Below the pieces are notes generated by a model. That model was not told where the DNA came from and did no database searches. It was given only the letters and a program-made list of their open reading frames with translations. DNA of 64,000 nucleotides, from the NCBI RefSeq assembly GCF_000226295.1, contig NC_016024.1:1409501-1473500 (forward strand), read 5' to 3'. The position numbers were made by a program, and so were the translations under genes. This DNA comes from Chloracidobacterium thermophilum B. GTDB lineage: Bacteria; Acidobacteriota; Blastocatellia; Chloracidobacteriales; Chloracidobacteriaceae. Of the stretch, positions 9,016 to 19,100 are shown piece after piece; the first letter of the stretch is position 1; each line of letters starts with the position of its first letter.

Positions 9016-12000
9016 ATGTTGAAACTTGAGGAACTGACCCCCGGTGCAAGTGTCCGGGGTATCCTGCCCCATTCGGCGGTCACGGTCGTCAGCGTGCAGT
9101 GGCACGGCTCGGAGGCGCTGACGCTGGTGTACCGCGATGCGAGTGGTCAGGTGGCCGACGAGCTTCTCTTTCGCCAGGATGAGGAGCGCCTTGAGATTGT
9201 CGCGCTGGGCCGCCCGTGGAGCTTTGACGGTAACGGCGCGGCTTTCCGTCTGGTCGCGGAGGCGCACCGCATCCGCCTCGCCTACCTCTTCGATCCGCTT
9301 CTGGCCGTGCATACCTCGCTGGTGGAGCCACTGCCGCACCAGATCACGGCGGTTTACGAAGCCATGCTCCCGCGTCAGCCGTTGCGCTTTCTGCTGGCCG
9401 ACGACCCCGGAGCCGGCAAAACCATCATGGCAGGCCTGCTTATCCGGGAGCTGATGGTCCGGGGCGATCTGGAACGCTGCCTGATTGTCTGCCCCGGAAA
9501 CCTGGTTGAGCAGTGGCAGGATGAACTGACCCGGCGCTTTCACCTGCCGTTCGAGATACTGACGAACGACAAACTGGAAGCCGCCCGCACCGGCAACTGG
9601 TTTCTTGAACAGAACCTGGTCATTGCCCGGCTGGACAAGCTCGCGCGCGACGAACAGGCGCAGCAAAAGCTGGCCGCCCCCGCGAACCGCTACGACCTCG
9701 TGGTGGTGGACGAAGCCCATAAGCTCGCCGCCAGCTTCTTCGGGGGCGAGGTCAAGTACACCAAACGCTACCGCCTTGGCCAGTTGCTCTCCGGCCTGAC
9801 GCGGCATTTTCTCCTGCTGACCGCCACGCCCCACAACGGTAAGGAAGAGGACTTTCAACTCTTCCTGGCGCTCCTGGACGAAGATCGCTTCGAGGGACGC
9901 TTCCGCGATGGCGTCCACCAGGTGGACACCAGCGACCTGATGCGGCGGATGGTGAAGGAAAACCTGCTCACCTTCGACGGTACGCCGCTGTTCCCGGAGC
10001 GCATCGCCCACACCGTTCCCTACCGGCTCTCGGAGTCCGAGGCCGCCCTGTACCGGGAGGTGACGGAGTATGTGCGGGAGGAGTGGGGCCGCGCCGAAGC
10101 GCTCCGGGATGACCGCCGGGCGGGCACGGTGGGCTTTGCGCTGACCATCCTCCAGCGCCGCCTGGCCTCATCCCCGGAGGCCATCTACCAATCGCTGCGC
10201 CGGCGACGTGAGCGGTTGGAAAAACGGCTGCGCGAGCTGGAACTGTTGCGTCGCGGTGGTGCGGTAGCCGTAAACGATGGTGCTGTCTTCGACGCCGAAA
10301 AGCTCGAAGACCTGGAGGACGCGCCGGAGAGCGAGATTGAAGCTGCCGAGGACGAGATTCTCGATCAGGCTACGGCCGCCAGCACGATGGACGAACTCCG
10401 GCGGGAAATCCAGGCGCTCGGACGGCTGGAAGCTCTTGCGGCTCAGGTGCGAAGAAGCGGCGCGGATACCAAGTGGCGGCAACTGTCCGAACTGCTGGAC
10501 GAAATCTTCACCACGCCCTCCCCGGAAGCCGCCCTCCCGAAAGCCGGGAAATACGTTCCTCCGGCGGTGTCCTCGCCACGCCAGAAGCTGGTGGTGTTTA
10601 CCGAACACCGGGATACGCTGGGCTACCTGCAGCGCCGAATCGGCGACCGCTTCGGGCGCCCGGAAGCGGTGGCGATCATTCACGGCGGCATGGGACGTGA
10701 GGAACGGCGTCAGGCGCAGGAGCGCTTTCTTCATGACCCGGAGGTGCGGGTGCTGCTGGCCACCGATGCCGCTGGCGAGGGGATCAATCTGCAACGGGCG
10801 CACCTGATGGTCAATTACGACCTGCCCTGGAATCCCAACCGCCTGGAGCAACGGTTCGGCCGCATCCACCGCATCGGCCAGACCGAGGTCTGCCATCTGT
10901 GGAACCTGGTTGCGGCCGAAACCCGTGAGGGGGATGTGTACCGGCGGCTGCTGGAAAAGCTCGAAGAAGCGCGGCAGGCCCTGGGCGGGCAGGTGTTTGA
11001 TGTGCTGGGCAGGCTGCACTTCGAGGGCCACTCCCTACGGGAGTTGATGATTGAAGCCGTCCGCTACGGCGACCAGCCCGAAGTCCGGGCGCGCCTGACC
11101 CGGGCCATTGAACACGCTGTGAATCGTGACCATCTGCAGGACCTGCTCGAAGAGCGGGCGCTGGCCCACGACACCATGGACATCAGCCGTGTGACCCGCG
11201 TGCGGGAGGACATGGCGCGGGCTGAGGCACGCCGCCTGCAACCACACTACGTCGAGTCATTTTTTCTGGAGGCTTTCCGGCGTCTGGGCGGAAGCCTCCG
11301 CGAGCGCGAGCCGCGCCGCTACGAGATTACTCACGTACCGGCACTGCTGCGCCGACGCCATCGCCAGCCGGGCGCTGGCGACCCGGTGCTGGAGCGCTAC
11401 GAGCGGGTGGTTTTCGAGAAGCACCTGATGGCCCCGGCGGGCCAGCCGCTCGCCTCCTTTGTCTGTCCGGGACATCCCCTGCTGGAAGCCGTACTCGCTC
11501 TCACCCTTGAACGACACGGCGACCTTCTGAAACGCGGCGCGGTGCTGGTGGATGACCGTGACCCATCCACGAGTCCACGGGTGCTTTTTTTCCTGGAGCA
11601 CGCCATTCAGGATGCCAGCCGGTTGTCTTCGGGAGCGCGGCAGACGCTCTCGCGCCGGCTGCTCTACGTTGAACTGGACGCCGAAGGCCGCGCCCGCCAT
11701 CTGCACTACGCGCCCTATCTGGACTATCGTCCTCTGCGCGACGACGAGCCGGATGCGCTGACCATCCTCAAGCAGCCCCAGTGCGCGTGGATTACCGGTG
11801 ATCTTGAGCAACACGCCCAGAGCCACGCCATCGCCACGCTCGTTCCCGAACATGTGCGTGAAGTCCGCGAGCGACGCCTGGCCCAGATCGAAAAAATCCG
11901 CACGGCGGTCAAAGATCGCCTCACCAAGGAAATCGCCTACTGGGACCGCCGGGCCGAGGAGCTGAAGCTAATGGAGCAGTCCGGTAAGCCGGGGTCCCGG

Positions 12001-12573
12001 CTCAACTCGCAGGAAGCCCGCCGCCGGGCCGACGAACTTCAGTCCCGCCTTGAGCGGCGCCTGTCCGAACTGGAGAACGAGTCCCGGATTTCAGCCCTGC
12101 CGCCGGTGGTGCTGGGTGGGGCGGTGATCATTCCGGCCGGGCTGCTCGCCCACGTGACCGGCAAGCCAGCGACAGTGACAGACACCCCGGCTGACACGCA
12201 GGCCGTGGCCGCCCGCGCCCGCGCCATCGTGATGGACGTTGAGCGGCAGCTTGGTTTTGAACCGACCGACCGGGAGTTCGAGCGGCTGGGCTACGACATC
12301 GAGAGCCGCGACCCGAAAACCGGCCGGCTGCGCTTCCTGGAGGTCAAGGGCCGGGTCAGTGGAGCCGCCACAATCACCGTCACCAGAAATGAGATTCTCA
12401 CCTCGCTCAACAAGCCCGATGACTTTATTCTGGCCCTGGTGGAGTTTCTGGAAGACGGCAGGCACCGGGTGAGCTACCTGCGGCGTCCGTTCCAGCGCGA
12501 GCCCGACTTTGGCGTTACCAGCGTGAACTACGACTTTGCTGTCCTCCTAGCCAGGGCCGAGGAGCCAAGATGA
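9016..12573 (+). CDS. SNF2-type helicase with C-terminal DUF3883 (defence-type)
   Basis: Large SF2 ATPase of the SNF2/RapA type. Walker [13 protein letters not shown] lies near residue 130, the DEAH box VVVDEAHK near 230, [12 protein letters not shown] near 273. The second RecA lobe has [26 protein letters not shown] and the arginine-finger motif [12 protein letters not shown] long helical region follows, and the last 120 residues form a DUF3883 (NO VEIN C-terminal-like) domain ([20 protein letters not shown]), often found in restriction and defence proteins and resembling a nuclease fold. It overlaps the methyltransferase by ATGA (12570-12573), showing translational coupling. By architecture it resembles DISARM-associated DrmD helicases, but no other DISARM core gene (DrmA, DrmB, DrmC) is visible. 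Confidence 0.88.
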   Translation: MLKLEELTPGASVRGILPHSAVTVVSVQWHGSEALTLVYRDASGQVADELLFRQDEERLEIVALGRPWSFDGNGAAFRLVAEAHRIRLAYLFDPLLAVHTSLVEPLPHQITAVYEAMLPRQPLRFLLADDPGAGKTIMAGLLIRELMVRGDLERCLIVCPGNLVEQWQDELTRRFHLPFEILTNDKLEAARTGNWFLEQNLVIARLDKLARDEQAQQKLAAPANRYDLVVVDEAHKLAASFFGGEVKYTKRYRLGQLLSGLTRHFLLLTATPHNGKEEDFQLFLALLDEDRFEGRFRDGVHQVDTSDLMRRMVKENLLTFDGTPLFPERIAHTVPYRLSESEAALYREVTEYVREEWGRAEALRDDRRAGTVGFALTILQRRLASSPEAIYQSLRRRRERLEKRLRELELLRRGGAVAVNDGAVFDAEKLEDLEDAPESEIEAAEDEILDQATAASTMDELRREIQALGRLEALAAQVRRSGADTKWRQLSELLDEIFTTPSPEAALPKAGKYVPPAVSSPRQKLVVFTEHRDTLGYLQRRIGDRFGRPEAVAIIHGGMGREERRQAQERFLHDPEVRVLLATDAAGEGINLQRAHLMVNYDLPWNPNRLEQRFGRIHRIGQTEVCHLWNLVAAETREGDVYRRLLEKLEEARQALGGQVFDVLGRLHFEGHSLRELMIEAVRYGDQPEVRARLTRAIEHAVNRDHLQDLLEERALAHDTMDISRVTRVREDMARAEARRLQPHYVESFFLEAFRRLGGSLREREPRRYEITHVPALLRRRHRQPGAGDPVLERYERVVFEKHLMAPAGQPLASFVCPGHPLLEAVLALTLERHGDLLKRGAVLVDDRDPSTSPRVLFFLEHAIQDASRLSSGARQTLSRRLLYVELDAEGRARHLHYAPYLDYRPLRDDEPDALTILKQPQCAWITGDLEQHAQSHAIATLVPEHVREVRERRLAQIEKIRTAVKDRLTKEIAYWDRRAEELKLMEQSGKPGSRLNSQEARRRADELQSRLERRLSELENESRISALPPVVLGGAVIIPAGLLAHVTGKPATVTDTPADTQAVAARARAIVMDVERQLGFEPTDREFERLGYDIESRDPKTGRLRFLEVKGRVSGAATITVTRNEILTSLNKPDDFILALVEFLEDGRHRVSYLRRPFQREPDFGVTSVNYDFAVLLARAEEPR

Positions 12574-15500
12574 GAAAGAAGCTGATCGAAGTTGCACTCC
12601 CGCTCGAGGCCATCAACGCCGCCAGCGCTCGTGAGAAGTCCATTCGCCACGGCCACCCCAGCACCCTGCACCTGTGGTGGGCGCGCCGTCCGCTGGCTGC
12701 GGCCCGGGCCGTCATCTTTGCCCAGATGGTGGATGATCCCGCCAGTGTGCCGGAGGAATTTCCCACCCCGGAAGCACAGGAGAGGGAACGCCAGCGCCTC
12801 TTTCGCCTGCTTGAGCAGCTTGTACAGTGGGAAAACACCACCAACGAGGAAGTGCTCGAAAGCGCCCGGCGCGAAATCCGCCGGAGTTGGGCGCGGCACT
12901 GCCTTGGCGCAGCGGCATCACGCCTTTCAGACGACGAGATTGTTGAGGCGATCAATGCGGGCAGGATGCCCGCGCTCCCAGGTTTTCACGATCCCTTTGC
13001 CGGCGGGGGTGCGCTGCCGCTGGAGGCGCAGCGGCTGGGGCTGGAAGCCTGGGCCAGCGACCTCAACCCCGTGGCCGTGCTGATCAACAAGGCCATGATC
13101 GAGATTCCGCCCCGGTTTGCGGGCCAGCCGCCGGTGAACCCCGAGGCGCGCCAGGACAAGCAACTCTTCGCCCGCGAGTGGAAGGGCGCGCAGGGTCTGG
13201 CCGAGGACGTGCGCTACTACGGCCAGTGGATGCGCGCTGAGGCGGAAAAACGCATCGGACACCTGTACCCGAAGGTGGAAGTGACCGCGGAGATGGCCGC
13301 GGACCGCCCCGACCTCCAACCGCTCGTGGGCCAAAAGCTCACCGTGATTGCCTGGTTGTGGGCGCGGACGGTCAAAAGCCCCAATCCGGCTTTTGCGGAT
13401 GTGGATGTGCCGCTGGTTTCCACCTTCATCCTCTCCAGCAAGGCGGGCAAGGAGGCGTACGTCGAGCCAATTATCCTGGCGTCCCGCCCGCGACTTGTGG
13501 CGGGCGAGACGCCCGCCCTCCCAGGGTATTACTTCACGGTCAAGGTGGGTAAGCCGCCGGAAAAAGCCAGGAATGGCACCAAGATGGGCGGAAGCGGCAG
13601 CTCTTTCCTGTGCCTGCTTTCTGGTACCCCAATCGGATTTGATTACGCACGTGCCGAAGCCATGCAGGGGCGTATGGGAGCGCGATTGATGGCCATCGTC
13701 GCGGAAGGACCGAACGGGCGCGTTTATCTGCCGCCTACCGAAGAACACGAAGCCATTGCACGCTCAGCGCAACCGACGTGGAAACCTGAGACGCCATTAC
13801 CTGAAAAGGCCCTTGGGTTTCGTGTTCAGCTCTATGGCATGAAAACCTATGGCGACCTCTTCACCCCCCGCCAGCTTGTGGCGCTGACGACGTTTTCCGA
13901 TCTGGTGGCCGAAGCGATGGAAAAGTGCCGCGAGGACTACCTGGGAGCGCGGGCGTCCCGCCCGCAAACCATCTGGCACTCCCGCGGCCGTCTCCCTCAC
14001 TTCGAGGCCGGCGAGGTGCCCCAGCACATCACCTTTCGCCTCCACGACAGCCTGCCGCGCGAGCTGCTTGCCCGCTGGCAGGACGAGCTGGCGCGCCTGC
14101 CCGAAGATGAGCAGGCACTTGAACGCCGCAAGCGCATTGAAGCCGCGCTCGACGCCGGGCACGGCGCCTGCTGGCTGCGCGATCCGCACATTGCGGAGCT
14201 GGTGGAGCAGTCCCTTCTTCACTTTGACGGCGAGCGCTACGCGCTGCACGCCTGGTGCGTGATGCCCAACCACGTCCACGTACTGGTGACGCCGCTCCAC
14301 GGCAACAGCCTGTCGTCCATCCTGCACGGGTGGAAATCGTTTACGGCCAGGGAGGCCAACCGGCGGCTGGGGCGCGAGGGGCCGTTTTGGATGGAGGAAT
14401 ACTTTGATCGCGCCATACGCGACGAAAACCACTTCCGGCGTGTGGTGGAGTACATCGGGAACAACCCCGTCAAGGCTGGATTGTGCCCGGAGCCTTCGGC
14501 GTGGCGGTGGAGCAGCGCCTGGGAGGGCGGGCGTCCCGCCCGCCATGACTCGCGGGCGGGACGCCCGCGCTCCCAGGATGCGATCCCCTTGCGCGACGGC
14601 GGCACCGGCGCCCAGGCCTACGCCGAGGCCTACGCCGAGGCCGTGGGGGTGTATTTGGCGATAGGGATCAGCAGACTCGCGAACCGATTGGCCACGATAT
14701 GTATCTGGAACCAAGTCGGTGAAAAGATCGAGCAGGTCTTCGCACGGCAAGCAATACCTATGACTTGGGACTTCGCGGAAGCAAACGTCTTCTCGGATAG
14801 CACGGGCAGTTGGGCGGGCTCACTGGAGTGGGTGCCAACCGCGTTAGAGGCGTTTCCCCCAAAGGGAATTGGTCAAGTTGGCCAGGCTGATGCCAGTAAC
14901 CAAGTGATTAGTGCGGGCAAGATTGTTTCAACGGATCCACCCTACTACGACAACATCGGCTACGCCGACCTCTCCGACTTTTTCTACGTCTGGCTGCGCC
15001 GCACGCTCAAGCCCGTCTTTCCCGACCTCTTCGCCACGCTCAGCACGCCCAAGGCCGAGGAACTGGTCGCCACGCCCTACCGCCACGGCAGCAAGGAAAA
15101 GGCCGAGCGGTTTTTCCTTGAGGGCATGACGCAGGCGATGCGCCGCCTCGCTGAACAGGCGCACCCGGCCTTTCCGGTCACGATCTACTACGCCTTCAAG
15201 CAGGCCGAAACCCTGGGAGCGCGGGCGTCCCGCCCGCGTTTTGTGGCGGGCGGGACGCCCGCCCTCCCAGGGGTGGCCAGCACCGGCTGGGAGACCTTTC
15301 TCGACGCCGTGATCCGCGCCGGCTTTGCCATCACCGGCACCTGGCCAATGCGCACGGAACGGCAGGGACGGATGATCGGCAATGACACCAATGCCCTTGC
15401 TTCCAGCATCGTCCTCGTCTGCCGCCCGCGCCCGAAACATGCTCCCACGGCCACGCGCCGCGAGTTCGTCTCCGCACTCAAAGCTGAACTGCCGCCCGCG

Positions 15501-16181
15501 CTGGCCGAGCTGCAGAAGGCCAACATCGCCCCGGTGGACCTGGCGCAGGCGGCCATCGGACCCGGCATGGCCGTCTATACCCGTTACGCGCAGGTGCTCG
15601 ACGCCGAGGGGCAGCCCGTCTCCGTCCGCGAGGCGCTGGCGCTCATCAACCAGACCCTCGACGAGGTACTGACCGCGCAGGAAGGCGACTTCGATGCCGA
15701 TACGCGCTGGGCGGTGGCGTGGTTTGAACAGTACGGCTTTGACGAGAGAGAGTTCGGGGAGGCCGAGACGCTCTCCAAAGCCAAAAACACCAGCGTGGAC
15801 GGCATGGTTGAAGCCGGTATCCTTGCCTCGCGGCGCGGCAGGGTGCGGCTTCTGAAGCCCGAAGAACTGCCGGCCGACTGGGACCCGGCCACGGACCCGC
15901 GCCTGACCGACTGGGAGATCGTGCATCACCTGATCCGGGTGCTGGAGCGGGAGGGCGAGCCTGGCGCGGCCGGACTGGTGGCCAGACTCGGCGCCCGGGC
16001 CGAGATTGCGCGCGAGCTGGCCTACCGGCTCTATACCGTGTGCGAGCGCCGGAAGCGGGCGGCGGAAGGACTTTCGTACAATGCGCTGGTGCAGAGTTGG
16101 CCGGAGATAGCGCGGCTGGCGGCCGAAAGCCGCACGACACGCCCGGCTCAGGAGACGCTTTTTGAGCATACGGAGGCTTGA
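12570..16181 (+). CDS. DUF1156 DNA methyltransferase carrying an in-frame RAYT transposase and REP insertions
   Basis: Predicted defence-associated adenine DNA methyltransferase. The DUF1156 N-terminus is clear ([35 protein letters not shown]). SAM-binding motif I is [18 protein letters not shown] (about 138-155) and the catalytic motif is [18 protein letters not shown] with Asp at residue 789. Between and after them lie foreign segments. REP-like palindromes encode residues about 130-138, 303-319 and 882-901. A full RAYT (Y1 transposase) domain flanked by REPs occupies residues about 458-670. Every insertion keeps the frame and falls where I would expect a loop. Normal family members run near 900-1000 residues; this one has 1203. 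It overlaps the helicase by 4 bases and is followed immediately by the DUF499 gene. Whether the protein is still active cannot be told from sequence. Confidence 0.88.
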   Translation: MRKKLIEVALPLEAINAASAREKSIRHGHPSTLHLWWARRPLAAARAVIFAQMVDDPASVPEEFPTPEAQERERQRLFRLLEQLVQWENTTNEEVLESARREIRRSWARHCLGAAASRLSDDEIVEAINAGRMPALPGFHDPFAGGGALPLEAQRLGLEAWASDLNPVAVLINKAMIEIPPRFAGQPPVNPEARQDKQLFAREWKGAQGLAEDVRYYGQWMRAEAEKRIGHLYPKVEVTAEMAADRPDLQPLVGQKLTVIAWLWARTVKSPNPAFADVDVPLVSTFILSSKAGKEAYVEPIILASRPRLVAGETPALPGYYFTVKVGKPPEKARNGTKMGGSGSSFLCLLSGTPIGFDYARAEAMQGRMGARLMAIVAEGPNGRVYLPPTEEHEAIARSAQPTWKPETPLPEKALGFRVQLYGMKTYGDLFTPRQLVALTTFSDLVAEAMEKCREDYLGARASRPQTIWHSRGRLPHFEAGEVPQHITFRLHDSLPRELLARWQDELARLPEDEQALERRKRIEAALDAGHGACWLRDPHIAELVEQSLLHFDGERYALHAWCVMPNHVHVLVTPLHGNSLSSILHGWKSFTAREANRRLGREGPFWMEEYFDRAIRDENHFRRVVEYIGNNPVKAGLCPEPSAWRWSSAWEGGRPARHDSRAGRPRSQDAIPLRDGGTGAQAYAEAYAEAVGVYLAIGISRLANRLATICIWNQVGEKIEQVFARQAIPMTWDFAEANVFSDSTGSWAGSLEWVPTALEAFPPKGIGQVGQADASNQVISAGKIVSTDPPYYDNIGYADLSDFFYVWLRRTLKPVFPDLFATLSTPKAEELVATPYRHGSKEKAERFFLEGMTQAMRRLAEQAHPAFPVTIYYAFKQAETLGARASRPRFVAGGTPALPGVASTGWETFLDAVIRAGFAITGTWPMRTERQGRMIGNDTNALASSIVLVCRPRPKHAPTATRREFVSALKAELPPALAELQKANIAPVDLAQAAIGPGMAVYTRYAQVLDAEGQPVSVREALALINQTLDEVLTAQEGDFDADTRWAVAWFEQYGFDEREFGEAETLSKAKNTSVDGMVEAGILASRRGRVRLLKPEELPADWDPATDPRLTDWEIVHHLIRVLEREGEPGAAGLVARLGARAEIARELAYRLYTVCERRKRAAEGLSYNALVQSWPEIARLAAESRTTRPAQETLFEHTEA
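12957..12982. repeat. REP-like half element in the methyltransferase gene
   Basis: GCGGGCAGGATGCCCGC followed by GCTCCCAGG matches one arm of the REP palindromes at 14519 and 15213, with two mismatches in the stem. It encodes AGRMPALPG just before SAM motif I. Because it is diverged and only half a unit, it is probably the oldest insertion. Confidence 0.7.
13478..13524. repeat. REP-like palindrome (left arm truncated) in the methyltransferase gene
   Basis: A short left arm, GGCGTCCCGCCCGC, pairs with a right arm, GCGGGCGAGACGCCCGC, that ends in CCTCCCAG; the loop is ACTTGTG. It encodes [16 protein letters not shown] between VEPII and YYFTVKVG of the host protein, in frame. Confidence 0.85.
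13941..13965. repeat. REP arm at the left end of the RAYT unit
   Basis: CTGGGAGCGC then GGGCGTCCCGCCCGC, identical to the left arm at 15213. It encodes LGARASRP and marks the upstream junction with host sequence (KCREDY before it). Confidence 0.85.
14519..14577. repeat. Two-armed REP palindrome (REPIN-like) at the right end of the RAYT unit
   Basis: The left arm (CTGGGAGGGC then GGGCGTCCCGCCCGC) and right arm (GCGGGCGGGACGCCCGC then GCTCCCAG) are near-perfect inverted copies around a short CATGACTC loop. It would fold into a very stable hairpin in single-stranded DNA or mRNA. It encodes [19 protein letters not shown] in frame. Confidence 0.9.
14616..14639 (+). repeat. 12-bp in-frame tandem duplication
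   Basis: GCCTACGCCGAG occurs twice in succession, giving AYAEAYAEA right after the DGGTGAQ motif of the methyltransferase. The family normally has a single AYAEA here. It is another frame-preserving insertion in the same gene. Confidence 0.8.
15213..15270. repeat. Two-armed REP palindrome in the methyltransferase gene
   Basis: Left arm 15213-15237 and right arm 15246-15270 are inverted copies separated by GTTTTGTG. It encodes [18 protein letters not shown] between YAFKQAE and [12 protein letters not shown], at a position where family members have a short acidic loop. The frame is preserved. Confidence 0.9.
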
Positions 16182-16189
16182 GGCTGGCT

Positions 16190-19100
16190 ATGACCAATAA
16201 GGAACGGGTGGGGAAGGGACTGGACCTCTTGCGCGCAGGGCTGGGCCCCTACGTGGAGCGCGAAGTGCAGGAGGCGGTGCGGGCGGGCGCGGTAAACATG
16301 GAGACGGTACGCCGCTATGCCGAGGATCCGCTGCTAAAAAACAAGCCCATTGCTGAGTGGGACGTGGCGGGCCTGCTCAAGCTGATGTGGGAAACCTGGA
16401 ACGACGTGTTCCGCAAGACCCTGGGCTTCGCCGAACGTTCGCTGGTCAGCGAGCTGCGCGATTGGCGCAACCGGTGGGCGCACCAGAAACCGTTTTCCAG
16501 CGACGATGCCGACCGCGCCCTCGACTCCATGGAGCGGCTGCTGACAGCCGTTTCAGCTTCGCAGTCCGACGAGGTCAACCGGCTCAAGATGGAGCTGCGC
16601 CGCCTGGTTTTCGACGAGCAGGTACGCCACGAGAAACGCAAGGCCGGAGGCTCGTTGATCGAGGTTTCCGCCGACGGCAGCCGGCTCAAGCCCTGGCGCG
16701 AGGTGGTCGCGCCCCACCCCGACGTGGCCAGTGGTCGCTACCAGCAGGCCGAGTTTGCCGCCGATCTGTGGCAGGTTCACTTGGGCGAGGGCAGTGACGA
16801 GTACCAGAATCCCGCCGAGTTCTTTCGCCGCACCTTTCTCACCGCGAGTCTCAAGCGGCTGCTGGTGGGTGCCGTCCAGCGTCTGTCTGGTACGGGTGGC
16901 GATCCGGTGGTGCAGCTCCAGACCAACTTTGGCGGCGGCAAAACCCACTCCATGCTGGCGCTCTATCACCTGTTCAGTGGAGTGGCTCCGGCCAGACTGG
17001 CGGGGGTGGAGGAACTGATGGCCCACGCCGGTGTGACAGAGTTGCCCAAAGCGCGCCGGGTGGTGCTGGTGGGCAACAAAATTTCGCCCGGCAATCCCGC
17101 GCGCAAGCCCGATGGCACGCTGGTGCGCACGCTGTGGGGCGAGCTGGCCTGGCAACTGGGCGGACCGGAAGCCTACGCGCACATTGCGGCGGACGATGAG
17201 CGGGCGACCAACCCCGGCGACCGCCTGCGCGAGCTGTTCCGGGACTATGGTCCGTGCCTGATTCTGATTGACGAGTGGGTGGCCTATGCCCGCCAGCTTC
17301 ACGACGCCGCCGACCTGCCGGGCGGCAGCTTTGAGACCCAGTTCACCTTTGCCCAGGCGCTCACGGAAGCGGCCAAACTGGCCGGCAACTGCCTGCTGGT
17401 CATCTCGCTGCCGGCTTCCGACACGCAGGCGGACGATGTGGAGGTGGGCGGTCTGCGGGGGCGCGAGGCCCTTGACCGGCTGCGCAACGTGGTGGGGCGG
17501 GTGGAGTCGGCATGGCGGCCCGCCAGTGCCGAAGAGGGCTTCGAGATTGTGCGCCGCCGGCTGTTTGAACCGCTGGCGGGCGCGGAAGCCTTCACCCAGC
17601 GCGACCTCACGGCCCGCGCGTTCGCCGAACTGTACCGCGCGCACCCGTCCGAATTTCCCCCCGAATGCAAAGCCATCGGGTACGAACAGCGCATCCAGGC
17701 GGCCTATCCCATTCACCCGGAGGTCTTTGACCGCCTCTATGAAGACTGGTCCACGCTGGTCAGATTCCAGCGCACGCGCGGTGTCCTGCGCCTGATGGCG
17801 GCGGTGGTTCACAGCCTGTGGGAACAGGGGGACCGCAGCCCGCTGATTCTGCCGTCCACCATTCCGGTGGATGACCCACGGGTACAGTTTGAGCTGACGC
17901 GCTACCTGGCGGACAACTGGACACCGATTATCGGGAAGGACGTGGATGGGCCGGGTGCCCTGCCGCTGAAGATTGACGGCGAGCTGCCCAACCTGGGCCG
18001 GATTTCGGCCACCCGGCGGGTGGCCCGCACCATTTATCTGGGTTCGGCGCCCACTCCGGCGGCGGCGCACCGGGGGCTTGAGGAGCGCCGGGTGAAGCTC
18101 GGCTGTGTGATGCCGGGGGAGTCACCGGCGGTCTTTGGAGATGCGCTCCGGCGGCTGGGGACCGCAGCCACCTACCTCTATCAGGACGGGACGCGCTTCT
18201 GGTACGCCACCCAGCCCACCGTGACCAAGCTCGCGGAGGAGCGGGCGGAACAGCTCAAACGTGACCCCGACCGGGTGGCCGTTGAACTCGAAGCCCGTCT
18301 CCGCGCCAACGTCAGACAGACCGGCGATTTCGCACGGGTGCACCCGGTGCCACGCACCAGCGCGGACATACCGGACGAACGCGAGGCGCGGCTGGTCATC
18401 CTGCCGCCGGAACACGCCTACAGCAGGGAAGGCGACAACGCGGCCGTGAGTGCCGCCCAGGCGATGTTCGAGTCTCGTGGCCATGCACCCCGGCGCTACC
18501 GCAACACCCTGGTCTTCCTGGCGGCCGACAAGGTGCGCCTGCCGGACCTGGAGGATGCCGTACGCGGCTTCCTCGCCTGGCGCTCAATTCTGGATGAGAA
18601 AGAGGCGTTGAATCTCGATCCCCACCAGGTACGGCAGGCGGAAACCCGACTCCAGACGGCGGATGTGACGGTGAACGCCCGTCTGCCGGAGACTTACCAG
18701 TGGGTTCTGGTACCGGAGCAGCCGACGCCGCAGGCGGCGGTGACGTGGCAGGCGCTGCGGCTGGCCGGCTCTGAGCCGCTGGCCGTGCGCGCCAGTAAAA
18801 AACTCAAAAGCGAAGACCGGCTTCTGGGGAAGCTCGGCGCCACCATCCTGCGCAAGCATCTGGATGAGATACCGCTGTGGCGGGGCAACCACGTCCCGGT
18901 GCGCCAGCTTGTGGAAGACTTTGCCAGTTATCCCTACCTGCCCCGGCTCATCGGGCCGGAGGTACTCATCCGGGCCATCAGCGACGGCGTGGCGCTGCTC
19001 AGTTGGGAAGTTGAGACCTACGCCTACGCCGAAGGCTGGGATGAGACCACGGGCCGGTATCGGGGGCTGCGCGGCGGCCAGCCGGTTCAACTGACCCCTG

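Larger units (their letters stand above)
13941..14577 (+). mobile_element. REP-RAYT-REPIN unit: Y1/HUH transposase domain inserted in frame
   Basis: A REP arm (13941-13965) is followed by an almost canonical RAYT (IS200-like TnpA-REP) reading frame and a two-armed REP palindrome (14519-14577). The RAYT part starts with [17 protein letters not shown] and [12 protein letters not shown]. It has the HUH motif MPNHVHVLV (His568 and His570 of the host protein) and the catalytic-tyrosine helix [14 protein letters not shown] (Tyr628), about 58 residues later, as expected for Y1 enzymes. No ATG or other convincing start precedes it, so it appears to be made only as part of the methyltransferase polypeptide. 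No target-site duplication is seen, consistent with single-strand Y1 transposition. The domain looks intact rather than decayed. Confidence 0.9.

Noticed and set aside
14519..15270. Strong GC-rich hairpins as transcription terminators
   Set aside because: They lie inside an uninterrupted coding frame, have no T-runs and match REP elements flanking the RAYT domain.
12957..15270. Repeated elements as a CRISPR array
   Set aside because: Spacing is irregular (hundreds of bases), the intervening DNA is methylase or transposase coding sequence, and no cas genes are present.
14928..16169. 413-codon minus-strand frame opposite the methyltransferase
   Set aside because: Shadow frame caused by codon bias; no motifs.
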